64,000 nt of DNA, taken from Aeromonas fluvialis. Lineage in GTDB: Bacteria; Pseudomonadota; Gammaproteobacteria; Enterobacterales; Aeromonadaceae. Made by a program: the position numbers and the translations under genes. A model generated the notes under the pieces. That model saw only the letters and a program-made list of their open reading frames with translations. It had not been told where the DNA came from and ran no database searches. The stretch is taken from contig NZ_CDBO01000009.1 of NCBI RefSeq assembly GCF_000819885.1, positions 1 to 64,000 of the forward strand, read 5' to 3'. How positions within the stretch are numbered: the first letter of the stretch is position 1; each line of letters opens with the position of its first letter. Shown here in pieces: positions 39,393-48,207 of the stretch.

Positions 39393-41480
39393 ATGAATTC
39401 CTGGCTACGCGGCCTGCTCTACACCTTCGCCTTCCTGCTGCTGTTTGTCTGGGTTGCCCTCGGCCTGTTCGACGCCGAGCGCGCCAAAGGCCCCATCGCC
39501 AGCTGGATCAGCCAGCAGACCGGCGTGCCGGTCACCATAGGGCGGCTGGTGTTCAATCCACTTCACCCCTACACCCTGCTGGCGGAGCAGGTGCGTTATG
39601 GCGATGCGGTCTCCCTCGACAAGATCTATCTGGAGATCGAGAGCATCGACTGGCTGAGCCGCGATGTGCGCATCGCCCATCTCGATCTCATTCGTCCCGC
39701 CATCAAGCTGCCACTGCCCAACCAGTTGCCAAGCCTGCCGGTGCACTCCCTCACCATCAGCGACAGCACTATCGACAGACTCAGTCTGGAGAGCAGCGAG
39801 CTGACCATCCGCGGCCTCAACGCCACCCTGAGCGACTGGGAGCTGATCGACCCGAAACGGCAACCACAGGCCAACCTGAACCTCAACATCGGCCAGCTGG
39901 AGACCCCGCAATTCACCTTCGCCCGTCTCAACCTGCAAGGACGGCTGGAGGGGGAAGTGCTGCGCACCGACAAGCTGGTGACCAACCTGTTCGACGGCGG
40001 GCTTACGACCGGCATGGTGCTGGACTGGCCCGCCCGCACCCTGCAACTGCAAGACCTCAAGGCGCGCGGCATGCGGGTGGAGCTGGGTGATCTGACGCAG
40101 CACGAATTCCCGCTACGGCAGGTATCGCTGGATCGCGGCCAGCTGGACGGCGTCAGCCTCAACGACATCAATCAGGAGCTCTCTTTCAACAACTTCAGCG
40201 GCCAGCTCACCGCCTTCAACTGGCAGGCGGGCAGCCAGCCTACCGGCTATCTGACCGGCACTCTGGGCGACATGGGGCGCGGCCTGTTCCAGCTGGAGGA
40301 GATCAAGGGCAAGGTTGCTTTCTCCGCACAGCAGATCGATGCCGAACTGCAGGGCAAGGCCTATGAAGGGGCATTCACCCTGGATCTGGCCCTTGACACC
40401 CAGCAGCAGAAGCTGACCCTCAAGGATATGACCCTGAGCGGCATGGATATCAGCCTGCCGCAGGGGTGGTGGCAGGATTGGCAGAGCTGGCGCCCGCAAC
40501 AGGTGGATATTCGCAAGCTGGCGTTCGACAAGCTCAAGGTGCTCTCCTTCGACGATACTCTGCCCCTGTCGCTGACCGGCTGGCAGCTCTATCTGAGCGA
40601 TCTCGCCCTGCGCGATAATCAGCCCGGCCCGTTGCTTGGCCGTGCCCGCATCGAGAGCAAGTGGTTCGAGCTGGTGTGGGATGGTCTCAGCGCCCGCAAC
40701 GGCGAGCTGGATGGGGAGCTGACCCCCAGCTCCTGGCAGTTGGGCAAACTCACCAGCTCGCTGCCGGATGAGGGCACCCTCAGCATAAGCGGCCAGTGGG
40801 GCCGCGAACCGGGCCAGAGCAGCCACCTGCAACTGCAGGCGACCCAGCTGGATCTGCAGCAGTGGGGCAAGATATTCCACTCCCCGGTCTCCTTTGCTGG
40901 CAAGGCGGACGTGAACGCCGACCTGCAAGCCGAACACGGCAAAACAGCGGGCGAGTGGCGCCAGACCCTGCAGGGCAGCTTTGCCCTCGATGCGGACGAG
41001 CCCTTCTGGGACAAGGTGAAGATAGACCCGCTGCTGGATGAGTGGTTCAAGGGAGCGACCCCGCCCACCCTGACGCCGGATCAGCTATGGCTGGCGATGC
41101 AGGAGGGTGACACCCCCTTCTACCGCATCAAGCTGCAAGGCAAGATCGACAAGGGGGAACTGCAGATCGAGCAGGCTGGCGCCTCCACCATCACCCACCT
41201 GCTGGCGCTGCAAGGGGGGGTCGATCTGGTCAACGAGCTGTGGCAGCTCGATCTGGGGGTCCTCAACGGCAACCGCTGTGCCGAGCTGCTCGGCCAGTGG
41301 CGCGGGCCACTGACGGCCCCCACGCTGGCATGGAGCTTCCCGCAGAAGCAGGACGCCTGCGGCTGGGAGGTGGGGGTACGCTATCCGCCACAAGGTAACA
41401 GCACTCCGCTCTGGCGACCGGCCCCGGTGCCTAAAACCCAGGCCCAAGCGGGCCAGACAACCGACAGACAGCAAGGGTAA
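39393..41480 (+). CDS. AsmA-family protein (YicH-like)
   Basis: The 695-residue product has a single N-terminal membrane helix (about 5-25) and a long beta-rich periplasmic body typical of AsmA/TAM-like proteins, thought to move or organise lipids between membranes. The start GLFDAERAKGPIASWISQQTG and LVFNPLHPYTL resemble the conserved AsmA N-terminus. A gene of this family (yicH) also lies near recG in E. coli. AGGAGG precedes the ATG. A proline/glutamine-rich tail ends the protein. Confidence 0.85.
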   Translation: MNSWLRGLLYTFAFLLLFVWVALGLFDAERAKGPIASWISQQTGVPVTIGRLVFNPLHPYTLLAEQVRYGDAVSLDKIYLEIESIDWLSRDVRIAHLDLIRPAIKLPLPNQLPSLPVHSLTISDSTIDRLSLESSELTIRGLNATLSDWELIDPKRQPQANLNLNIGQLETPQFTFARLNLQGRLEGEVLRTDKLVTNLFDGGLTTGMVLDWPARTLQLQDLKARGMRVELGDLTQHEFPLRQVSLDRGQLDGVSLNDINQELSFNNFSGQLTAFNWQAGSQPTGYLTGTLGDMGRGLFQLEEIKGKVAFSAQQIDAELQGKAYEGAFTLDLALDTQQQKLTLKDMTLSGMDISLPQGWWQDWQSWRPQQVDIRKLAFDKLKVLSFDDTLPLSLTGWQLYLSDLALRDNQPGPLLGRARIESKWFELVWDGLSARNGELDGELTPSSWQLGKLTSSLPDEGTLSISGQWGREPGQSSHLQLQATQLDLQQWGKIFHSPVSFAGKADVNADLQAEHGKTAGEWRQTLQGSFALDADEPFWDKVKIDPLLDEWFKGATPPTLTPDQLWLAMQEGDTPFYRIKLQGKIDKGELQIEQAGASTITHLLALQGGVDLVNELWQLDLGVLNGNRCAELLGQWRGPLTAPTLAWSFPQKQDACGWEVGVRYPPQGNSTPLWRPAPVPKTQAQAGQTTDRQQG

Positions 41481-41485
41481 AAACA

Positions 41486-41512
41486 GACCAGGCCTCATCG
41501 TGAGGCCTGGTC
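41486..41512. terminator. Terminator between AsmA-family gene and yiiD
   Basis: GACCAGGCCTCA/TGAGGCCTGGTC is a 12-bp perfect stem with a TCG loop between convergent genes. Confidence 0.85.
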
Positions 41513-41534
41513 GTTTGATGGGGAAACGGTGCGG

Positions 41535-42443
41535 TTACTGGCCCGAACGGCGGGGCGGCTGCACCACGTAGTGACCGAGGAACTCCGCCGCCAGTTTGCT
41601 ACCGCTGAACAGCTGGATCCTGAGGCTAAACTTGGCGGATTCGCCGGCCTTGAGCGGCTCAAGCACGGCGGGCATACCTTCCCGCGCCACCCGCGCCTCT
41701 GGCTCTTCCTTGACCGGCCGGTAGTATTTGATGTTGCCCTCCGCCAGCACCGTATCCCCCACCAGCCCAGCCTCCTTGAGTTGCAGCCAGATCAGGCCCC
41801 AGCCCGCCAACACGCACTGACTGTAAATGCTGCCGGCAAACATGGTGTCATGCACGTTGAAATTGGCTGCCAGATTGGCCTTGAGGTGGAAAGTCTGGCC
41901 GTCGTAGTGGGTGATATGCACCCCCATCTTCTCGCTGATGGGAATGCCGCGCGACCAGCGGGTGGTCAGATCCTGGCACCACTCCGGCCGGTACTGGATG
42001 GTCTGCAGCGGGCTCAGGGACTTGATCATCTGGCGGTGCGGGATGCGCCCGAAGGAGACGGGACCCTCCCCCACCTCGAGAAAGCCACACTTGCGGTAAA
42101 ACTCCACCGCCTCCTGGCGGGCATTCATCACCAGCCGCTTCACCTTCTCGCTGCGAGCCAGCTGTTCAAGATCTTCCACCATGCGAGCGCCCAGCCCCTG
42201 ACCGCGAAATTCGGGGCGCAGCGCCATAAAGCGGATCTGTGCCTCGTCGCCACCGACAAACAGCCGCCCCACCGCGATAGGGGTGCCGTCGGGGGCCAAC
42301 ATCAGCCGGTGAATAGCGACGGTGTCGTACTCATCCCGTTCGGAACCGACCGGCAGATTGAAGGGTTTACGCAAGAGTTCCCAGCGCAACTGGTAGTAGG
42401 CATCCAGCTCGGCGGCTGTCTGAGGGGTGACTACCCGATACAT
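41535..42443 (-). CDS. yiiD: YiiD/FabY-type GNAT acetyltransferase-thioesterase fusion
   Basis: From MYRVVTPQTAAELDAYYQLR it is 302 residues. It has an N-terminal GNAT domain (about 1-140, acetyl-CoA motif RPEFRGQGLGARMVE) and a C-terminal hotdog-fold domain (about 160-300, NVHDTMFAGSIYS). The E. coli YiiD homologue has been linked to fatty acid initiation (FabY). An AAGGA site lies 8 bp upstream. The frame stays open upstream into a diverged copy of its own first 33 codons. Order yihY-dtd-yiiD is as in E. coli, with a methyltransferase inserted. Confidence 0.9.
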   Translation of the reverse strand: MYRVVTPQTAAELDAYYQLRWELLRKPFNLPVGSERDEYDTVAIHRLMLAPDGTPIAVGRLFVGGDEAQIRFMALRPEFRGQGLGARMVEDLEQLARSEKVKRLVMNARQEAVEFYRKCGFLEVGEGPVSFGRIPHRQMIKSLSPLQTIQYRPEWCQDLTTRWSRGIPISEKMGVHITHYDGQTFHLKANLAANFNVHDTMFAGSIYSQCVLAGWGLIWLQLKEAGLVGDTVLAEGNIKYYRPVKEEPEARVAREGMPAVLEPLKAGESAKFSLRIQLFSGSKLAAEFLGHYVVQPPRRSGQ

Positions 42444-42565
42444 AAAGCGATCCTTAGAGTTTGCGCCGACAGGCAGATTGAAGGGCTTACGCAACCATTT
42501 ATTCCAGCGCAGCCTGCAGTAAGTACCCAGCTCGGCTGCCGCTTGGGGGGGACTACCCGGTACAT
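42444..42565 (-). repeat. Diverged tandem copy of the yiiD 5' end
   Basis: A second ribosome binding site and ATG (42563-42565) lie exactly 122 bp upstream of the yiiD start. The following sequence again encodes MYRVV...LRKPFNLPVG with about 80 per cent base identity by eye. One base is missing in a run of seven C, so the copy is out of frame. Confidence 0.85.
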
Positions 42566-42616
42566 AGTTTCATCCTTGAGTTACACTGGTCGGAAACCAT
42601 CTTGCCGTGCAAATTC

Positions 42617-43297
42617 ATGGACTTCAATCTGCAAGCGTACCAAGCCGATCACTTGTTGCACCTCAGCGTCAAACCCCAGCGCCGCCTTACCGTGCAGGAA
42701 AATAGCCACCACCGCTGGCTGGAAATAGACGGCGTGGTGCAATCCGCCATGTCGCTCGCCGACCCCGCCGCCCTCTGCCTGCCCCATCAGCGGGTCATCG
42801 CCTGTCTGCTGCCCGAGCAGGCCACCCGGATCCTCGAGCTGGGGCTGGGGGGCGGCGATTTCACCCGCCATCTGCACCAGCGCTGGCCCGCTGCTCGCCA
42901 CGAGTGCGTCGACCTCGACGAAGAGGTGTTGACCGTTTATCAGCAGTTTTTCCAGCATCAGGAGAGCGATAAACGCGCCGCTCCGGCACTCCATCAGGCC
43001 GATGCCCTCGCCTTTCTCGAACAGAGCGAGCAGCAGTACGACCTCATCCTGCTCGATCTCTTCAGTCAGGATGGCAACCCGCTGCTGCTGTTTCAGGAAC
43101 GGCTCTACCGGGCGCTGGCTCCCCGCCTCAGCGGCACCTTGGTTATCAACCTGCTGCCGCGTACCGAACTTGAGCTAACCCACGCCCTGACACTGATCGA
43201 GCAGTGGGTTGGCCCGGCCACCCCCTATCCGGTCGCGGGACTCATCAACGTGATCGTCCACGTCACACCGCGGGATCAAGCCTCCTCAGACCTGTAG
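42617..43297 (+). CDS. Spermidine-synthase-like SAM-dependent methyltransferase
   Basis: From [20 protein letters not shown] it is 226 residues with the spermidine synthase-type Rossmann fold: motif [15 protein letters not shown], an acidic [10 protein letters not shown] loop and [11 protein letters not shown]. The substrate is unknown. It lacks the N-terminal domain of true spermidine synthases. A TTG five codons upstream is an alternative start. Its 3' end overlaps the convergent dtd gene by 12 bp. Confidence 0.8.
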   Translation: MDFNLQAYQADHLLHLSVKPQRRLTVQENSHHRWLEIDGVVQSAMSLADPAALCLPHQRVIACLLPEQATRILELGLGGGDFTRHLHQRWPAARHECVDLDEEVLTVYQQFFQHQESDKRAAPALHQADALAFLEQSEQQYDLILLDLFSQDGNPLLLFQERLYRALAPRLSGTLVINLLPRTELELTHALTLIEQWVGPATPYPVAGLINVIVHVTPRDQASSDL

Positions 43298-43723
43298 CCA
43301 GAAGGTGACCGGGCCGTCATTGACCAGCGCCACCTTCATGTCGGCGGCAAAACGGCCGGTTTCGGTCGGGATACCGCTGGCTGAAGCCTTGGCCACGAAG
43401 TAGTCATAGAGCCGCTCGGCCTCGCTCGGGTGGGCACCGCAGGAGAAGCTGGGACGCATCCCGCTCTTGGTATCGGCCGCCAGGGTGAACTGGGAGACCA
43501 CCAGCAGGCTGCCGCCGACTTGGCTGACATTGAGATTCATCTTGCCATTCTCGTCGCTGAAGACCCGATAGCCGCTCACCTTGTGCAGCAGCTTGTCGGC
43601 CTTGGCCTCGTCATCCCCCTGCTCCACCCCGAGCAGCACCAGCAGCCCCTGCCCGATGGCACCGGTCACTTCCCCCTCGACGGTCACGCTGGCCTCGCTG
43701 ACCCGCTGAATCAATGCAATCAC
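43286..43723 (-). CDS. dtd: D-aminoacyl-tRNA deacylase
   Basis: Dtd hydrolyses D-aminoacyl-tRNAs and glycyl-tRNA(Ala), a proofreading step. The 145 residues equal E. coli. Both family motifs are present: SQFTL at about 78-82, and the Gly-cisPro motif NDGPVTFWL at the C-terminus. It follows yihY, as in E. coli. Confidence 0.97.
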   Translation of the reverse strand: MIALIQRVSEASVTVEGEVTGAIGQGLLVLLGVEQGDDEAKADKLLHKVSGYRVFSDENGKMNLNVSQVGGSLLVVSQFTLAADTKSGMRPSFSCGAHPSEAERLYDYFVAKASASGIPTETGRFAADMKVALVNDGPVTFWLQV

Positions 43724-43745
43724 ATCCCTCTCCTCTGAAAACAGA

Positions 43746-43773
43746 ACGACCGCCCCCTCACAGGGACGGTCGT
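43746..43773 (-). terminator. Terminator beyond the yihY tail copies
   Basis: Minus-strand ACGACCG/CGGTCGT arms, extended by TCCC/GGGGG pairing, are followed by TCTGTTTTC. It lies downstream of the outermost yihY tail copy, which fits that copy being the original gene end. Confidence 0.65.
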
Positions 43774-43810
43774 CGATGCTACCAATAAACCGGTGGCCAA
43801 GGCGATGGAT

Positions 43811-44054
43811 CAGCCCAACTCTTCGCTCGCCGGTTTTTCGTATTCACCGAGGCAGGCCGTGGTTTCCGCACCAAGCAATACCACCAGCCAACTGAGATAG
43901 ACCCAGACAAACAGAATTGGAATGATGCCGCTCAGCCCGGCTCTTCGCTGGCTGGTTTCTCGTATTCACCGAGGCAGGCCGTGGTTTCCGCACCAAGCAA
44001 TACCACCAGCCAACTGAGATAGACCCAGACAAACAGAATTGGGAATGATGCCGC
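43811..44054 (-). repeat. Two extra tandem copies of the yihY 3' end
   Basis: Units starting at 43811 and 43933 (period 122-123 bp) repeat the yihY tail from [12 protein letters not shown] to the stop. The inner copy is nearly identical to the functional end. The outer copy has silent changes in the EKPASEELG codons. A GCGGCATCATT linker follows the stop in the two inner units. Confidence 0.92.
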
Positions 44055-44951
44055 TCAGCCCAGCTCTTCGCTGGCTGGTTTCTCGTATTCACCGAGGCAG
44101 GCCGTGGTTTCCGCACCAAGCAATACCACCAGCCAACTGAGATAGACCCAGACAAACAGAATTGGGATGGTCGCCAGCGCGCCATAGATAGCCTGATAGG
44201 AGGGGAAGCTGGTGATGTAGATGGCAAAGCCGCGCTTGGCCAACTCGAACAGGGTCGCCGCTACCAGCGCGCCGATAAAGGCGTGGATCAGCCGCACCTT
44301 GCAGTTGGGCACCACCGTATAGACCAGCAGGAAGGTGAGCACAGAGAAGAGGAACGGCAAGCCGCGCAACAGCAGATAACCGATGCCGAACAGGCTCTCG
44401 GCACCAAACAGCCGCAACGAAAAGATGTAGGAAGAGATGGCAATGCTGGCCCCGATAAGCACGGGCCCCAGGGTCAGGATCATCCAGTACATGGCGAACG
44501 CCTGCGCCAGCGGGCGGCTCTGGGTCGAGCGCCAGATGTAGTTAAGATTCTTGTCGATGGCGGAGATCAGCATCAGGGCCACCACCACCAGCGCCCCGAT
44601 CCCCACCGCCGTGGTGTTGGTGGCGTTGGCCACGAAGCCGTCGATGTACTCCTTGAGCATCTCCCCGGCGGTCGGCACGAAGTTGTGGTAGACGAACTGC
44701 TCCATCGCCTGCTTGAGGCTCTGGAACACCGGGAAGGCGGACATCATGCCAAACACCACGGCGATCATCGGCACCAGCGAGAGCAGGGTGACATAGGCCA
44801 GATAACCGGCGGTGACCGTCAATCTGTCCTGCTGGAAACGGCCCCAGACAAACTGGGCGAAGTGGCGACCATCGTGGCGCACAAAGGAGAGGGCGTGGGC
44901 CAAACGGCCGCTGATTTGCTGCTGCATCTTGATTCCCGTAAGTGTCGACAT
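44055..44951 (-). CDS. yihY: YihY/BrkB-family inner-membrane protein
   Basis: The 298-residue product has six or so hydrophobic helices and family motifs [40 protein letters not shown] and the C-terminal [20 protein letters not shown]. The family was once called RNase BN in error and its role is unknown. The functional stop lies within a 122-bp unit that is repeated twice more downstream. Confidence 0.92.
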   Translation of the reverse strand: MSTLTGIKMQQQISGRLAHALSFVRHDGRHFAQFVWGRFQQDRLTVTAGYLAYVTLLSLVPMIAVVFGMMSAFPVFQSLKQAMEQFVYHNFVPTAGEMLKEYIDGFVANATNTTAVGIGALVVVALMLISAIDKNLNYIWRSTQSRPLAQAFAMYWMILTLGPVLIGASIAISSYIFSLRLFGAESLFGIGYLLLRGLPFLFSVLTFLLVYTVVPNCKVRLIHAFIGALVAATLFELAKRGFAIYITSFPSYQAIYGALATIPILFVWVYLSWLVVLLGAETTACLGEYEKPASEELG

Positions 44952-45072
44952 GCCGACATTGTGTCAGAGGGGAGCGCTGTTTGACCACCTGTGAACCGGG
45001 ATCGCCGCCATATCTCCCCCGTTGCGGCACAGGCTGCACCTCTGGCTGTCACCGGATGCCATAACAACAACA

Positions 45073-45088
45073 GCCCCGATAACGGGGC
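45073..45088 (-). terminator. Hairpin downstream of the amino acid permease
   Basis: GCCCCG/CGGGGC arms enclose ATAA and are followed on the minus strand by TGTTGTTGTT, 97 bp after the permease stop. Confidence 0.5.
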
Positions 45089-45185
45089 CGTTTGCAACGC
45101 CGGATTACAGCATGTAGTCCGCTAGTAGAAAGGGCAGCAAGTGGACCTTGCCGCCCTATTCCGGTGCCGATGCTGTCGAGCCAGC

Positions 45186-46412
45186 TCAGTTACCCAGATA
45201 GACAGGCAGCAGACCCGCCATCGACAGGAAGTGGAACAGCGCGGTCGCCAGACCGAACAGGATCAACAGCCAGGCCATCAACTTGCCGCCCGGGGTGACA
45301 AAGTGCGGTGTGACTTCACCACGCTCGGCCCGCGCCCGGGTACGCAACACCAGCAGCGCCGGGATGATGCAGGTCCAGATGGTGGCGGCGGCACCGGCAT
45401 AGCCGATGGCCAGCAGGAAACCAAGCGGGAAGAGCAGGGAGAGCAACAGCGGCGGCAGGAAGGTGACCGCCCAGGTCTTGCTGCGACCGGCGCGGCTGTT
45501 GTCGAACTTGAACAGATCCGCCAAATAGTCGAACACCCCGAGCCCCACCCCGATAAAGGAGGAGAGGATGGCCGCCATGGAGAAGCCGTTGATGGCGCTG
45601 GCCACCTTCTCCGATTCGATCACCCCAGAGAGTGCGGAGAGCAGCACGTTCACATCACCCCCCTTGGCAATGACCGGGGCAAAATCCTGACGGGGCAGGT
45701 TGCCGAAGATCCCCAGCAGCCAGAGCACATACAGGGCCAGCGCGATCAGGGTGCCCACCAGAATCGCCCAGCGGGCCTGCTGCTCGTTCTGGTAGTAGGC
45801 GCGCAGGGAGGCGACCGAGTGGTGATAGCCGAACGAGGTGAGCGCCACCGGCAGCATGGCCATGGCGTAGGGGGCATAGCGGCTCTCGCTGCCCGCCAGA
45901 TCGAGCAGGGTCGGCAGCTTGATATTGCCGAGCAGCCCGGCCACACCGAGGGCGAAGCTGAGGATCATGAAAGCGATCAGCACCACAGAGATGCGGTCAA
46001 CGGCGCGGGTCGAGTGCCACACCACCAGCGAGAAGATCGCCACGAACAGTACCGAAGCGAGCTTGCTGTCGATCCCCAGAATGCCCTGCAGGATGGCACC
46101 GGAGGAGGTGATATAAGCGTAAAGCAATATGCCGCCAACAAAGTAGACCGAGAGGTTGTTGAGGAGATTGAGCTTCTCCCCCAGCAGCTCGCGGGTCACG
46201 GTATTGAAGGAGACCCGCATCTCGTGGTGCTGGAAGGACTCCAGCAGCATCCAGCCAGAGAGGGTCATCATCACCATGGTGACGGTCAGTGCCAGCACCG
46301 ACCAGAGGGTCCAGGCCCCCGCCCCAGAACTCGGCAGACCGAGCATGCCGGCGCCCACGCAGACGCTGGCAATGATGCAGGCGCCCCCCAAAATTGACGG
46401 TTTTTTCTTCAT
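45186..46412 (-). CDS. Aromatic amino acid permease (Mtr/TyrP/TnaB family)
   Basis: From MKKKPSILGGACIIASVCVG it is 408 residues with about eleven hydrophobic helices, of the hydroxy/aromatic amino acid permease family. The N-terminal GGACIIASVCVGAGMLGLP and the SFGYHHSVASLRAYYQ loop are typical. Whether tryptophan or tyrosine is carried cannot be told. The frame is open upstream, but AGGG before 46412 and family alignment support this start. Confidence 0.88.
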   Translation of the reverse strand: MKKKPSILGGACIIASVCVGAGMLGLPSSGAGAWTLWSVLALTVTMVMMTLSGWMLLESFQHHEMRVSFNTVTRELLGEKLNLLNNLSVYFVGGILLYAYITSSGAILQGILGIDSKLASVLFVAIFSLVVWHSTRAVDRISVVLIAFMILSFALGVAGLLGNIKLPTLLDLAGSESRYAPYAMAMLPVALTSFGYHHSVASLRAYYQNEQQARWAILVGTLIALALYVLWLLGIFGNLPRQDFAPVIAKGGDVNVLLSALSGVIESEKVASAINGFSMAAILSSFIGVGLGVFDYLADLFKFDNSRAGRSKTWAVTFLPPLLLSLLFPLGFLLAIGYAGAAATIWTCIIPALLVLRTRARAERGEVTPHFVTPGGKLMAWLLILFGLATALFHFLSMAGLLPVYLGN

Positions 46413-46529
46413 AGTCCCTTCTTTTTCTGACTGATTATCTATCCGCAGTAAACAAGACCGCGGCATGATGCCAGCCTTTTCCATAAGACGCCTACCACTA
46501 TCTGCCGCGACAGGGCATGGCGGCCCCAT

Positions 46530-46554
46530 AAAAAAGTGCCCCGTTCGGGGCACT
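46530..46554 (-). terminator. Terminator after the SDR/DUF2867 gene
   Basis: AGTGCCCC/GGGGCACT arms with a 4-nt loop are followed by six T on the minus strand, 28 bp after the stop. Confidence 0.9.
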
Positions 46555-46582
46555 CTATCAGCGGAAATGATGTGAAGAGGGG

Positions 46583-48016
46583 TTAATCCATCACCGGGAT
46601 ACCCGCTCTCGCTTCGGCCTGACGGGCGATGGCTTCGGTCATCCCCTGAAAGATAAAGAGGTGGAACGGCAGCATGGCGAGCCAGTAGGCCAGCCCCCAG
46701 GCGCCCTGCGGGTGCCAGTGAGCGGTGACCCGGATGCGGGTCAGGCCAGACTCCTCCGGCAGGATGTTGAACTCCAGCCGCCCGACGCCCGGGGCCTTCA
46801 TGTTGAACAAGAGATCGAGCCTGCGCCCCTCCTCCACCCCGAGGATCTGCCAGGAGTCGAGCATGTCACCCTTCACGAAGCGATCGGGATTGGTGCGGCC
46901 ACGGGTACGGGCCGGGCCGCCGATCAGATGATCCATCCATTCGCGCACCACCCACAGCTCGTTCATGTAGAAGTAGCGCTGCTCACCCCCCAGCTGCTGC
47001 AACACCTGCCACACCACCTCGGGAGAGGCGAGGCAGATGGCCTCGCCGCTGGCGGTACGGTCGTAGAAGCCATATTCGGGATGGCGCCAGCGCAGGCCGA
47101 GCGGCGTCTCCTGCCCCTGCTGCTCGGCCCCGAGCGTCTGCTCCAGGGCCAGACTCTCCGTCAGCGCCTCGTCGAAGCTGAGCAGGGTCTGTGGCAGCAG
47201 GGCACGCAGCGGGCTGTCATCGGCCGGGATGTCGTGCTTGAGGCCGCCCACCAGCGCCTTGGCCACCGGCTGTGGCACCGAGGTGACAAACTGCAGCCAC
47301 CAGGCGGAGAGGCGTGGACTCAGAAACGGGATGGGAATGATGGGGCAGCGCTTGCCGATATGGGCGGCGAACTTCTGCAACTGCTGCTGATAGCTGAGCA
47401 GCTCGGGGCCGACCGCGTTGAAAATTCTGCCATCCACCTCGTCTGCTTCCACCAGTCCACTCAGATAGTGCAGCAGGTTGGACAACGCGATGGGGGGGGT
47501 GCGCGAGCGCACCCATTTGGGCGTCACCATCATCGGCAGGTTGAACACCAGATCCCGCATCACCTCGAACGCCGCCGAACCGGGCCCGATGATGATGCCG
47601 GCGCGCAGCTCTACCGTCGGTACGCCAGCGTCACGAAACAGCTCGCCGCAGTGGCGGCGGGAGTTGAGATGGCGGCTGTTGCACTGCCCGGGCTGGATCG
47701 CACCCAGATAGATGATGCGGCGTACCCCGGCGGCGCGGGCAGCGGCGGCGAAGTTCTTCACCCCCTGCTGCTCCAGCCGGTGAAAATCGGCCCCTGCGCC
47801 CATGGCGTGCACCAGATAGAAGACGGTGTCGATGCCCGCCAGCGCAGGCAGCAGGGTGATGGGTTTGAGGCTGTCGGCGAGGCGAAACTCGACCCCCTCC
47901 GGCAGACGGCAGGGACGGCGAGCCCCGGCAATCACCCTGTAGCCCAATGTTTGCAGGTGGGGCACCAGATAGGAGCCTATGTAGCCCGCCGCCCCCATCA
48001 CCAGACAATTTCTCAT
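46583..48016 (-). CDS. SDR-family protein with C-terminal DUF2867 domain
   Basis: The 477 residues combine an atypical short-chain dehydrogenase domain (N-terminal nucleotide motif MGAAGYIGSYL, residues 7-17; about 1-290) with a DUF2867 domain (about 320-470, containing WVVREWMDHLIGGPARTRGR and LLFNMKAPGVGRLEF). The substrate is unknown, and the C-terminal domain resembles lipid/START-like folds. It is a single-gene unit with its own terminator. Confidence 0.85.
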   Translation of the reverse strand: MRNCLVMGAAGYIGSYLVPHLQTLGYRVIAGARRPCRLPEGVEFRLADSLKPITLLPALAGIDTVFYLVHAMGAGADFHRLEQQGVKNFAAAARAAGVRRIIYLGAIQPGQCNSRHLNSRRHCGELFRDAGVPTVELRAGIIIGPGSAAFEVMRDLVFNLPMMVTPKWVRSRTPPIALSNLLHYLSGLVEADEVDGRIFNAVGPELLSYQQQLQKFAAHIGKRCPIIPIPFLSPRLSAWWLQFVTSVPQPVAKALVGGLKHDIPADDSPLRALLPQTLLSFDEALTESLALEQTLGAEQQGQETPLGLRWRHPEYGFYDRTASGEAICLASPEVVWQVLQQLGGEQRYFYMNELWVVREWMDHLIGGPARTRGRTNPDRFVKGDMLDSWQILGVEEGRRLDLLFNMKAPGVGRLEFNILPEESGLTRIRVTAHWHPQGAWGLAYWLAMLPFHLFIFQGMTEAIARQAEARAGIPVMD

Positions 48017-48207
48017 CCTCTATTCCTCTTCACATGTTGCGCCCTGCGCTTGGGCAAACGGGCTACCACCCGCATGCCCATCATCCTGCCACGCCGCCAC
48101 CTTGCAACCTAGTACTAACCACCTCTCTGATTAGTCCGATTTGGTGTTAAGCCCTGCTCACCAACTGGTCGATAACCGACCAGATGTATAGCGCCGAGGG
48201 CGAACGT

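Noticed and set aside
43811-44054. CRISPR array
   Set aside because: Units are 122-123 bp, contiguous and without spacers, and derive from the yihY coding sequence.
43844-44227. 127-codon frame over the yihY tail repeats
   Set aside because: It is an out-of-frame reading through tandem tail copies; the repetition in the protein simply reflects the DNA repeat.
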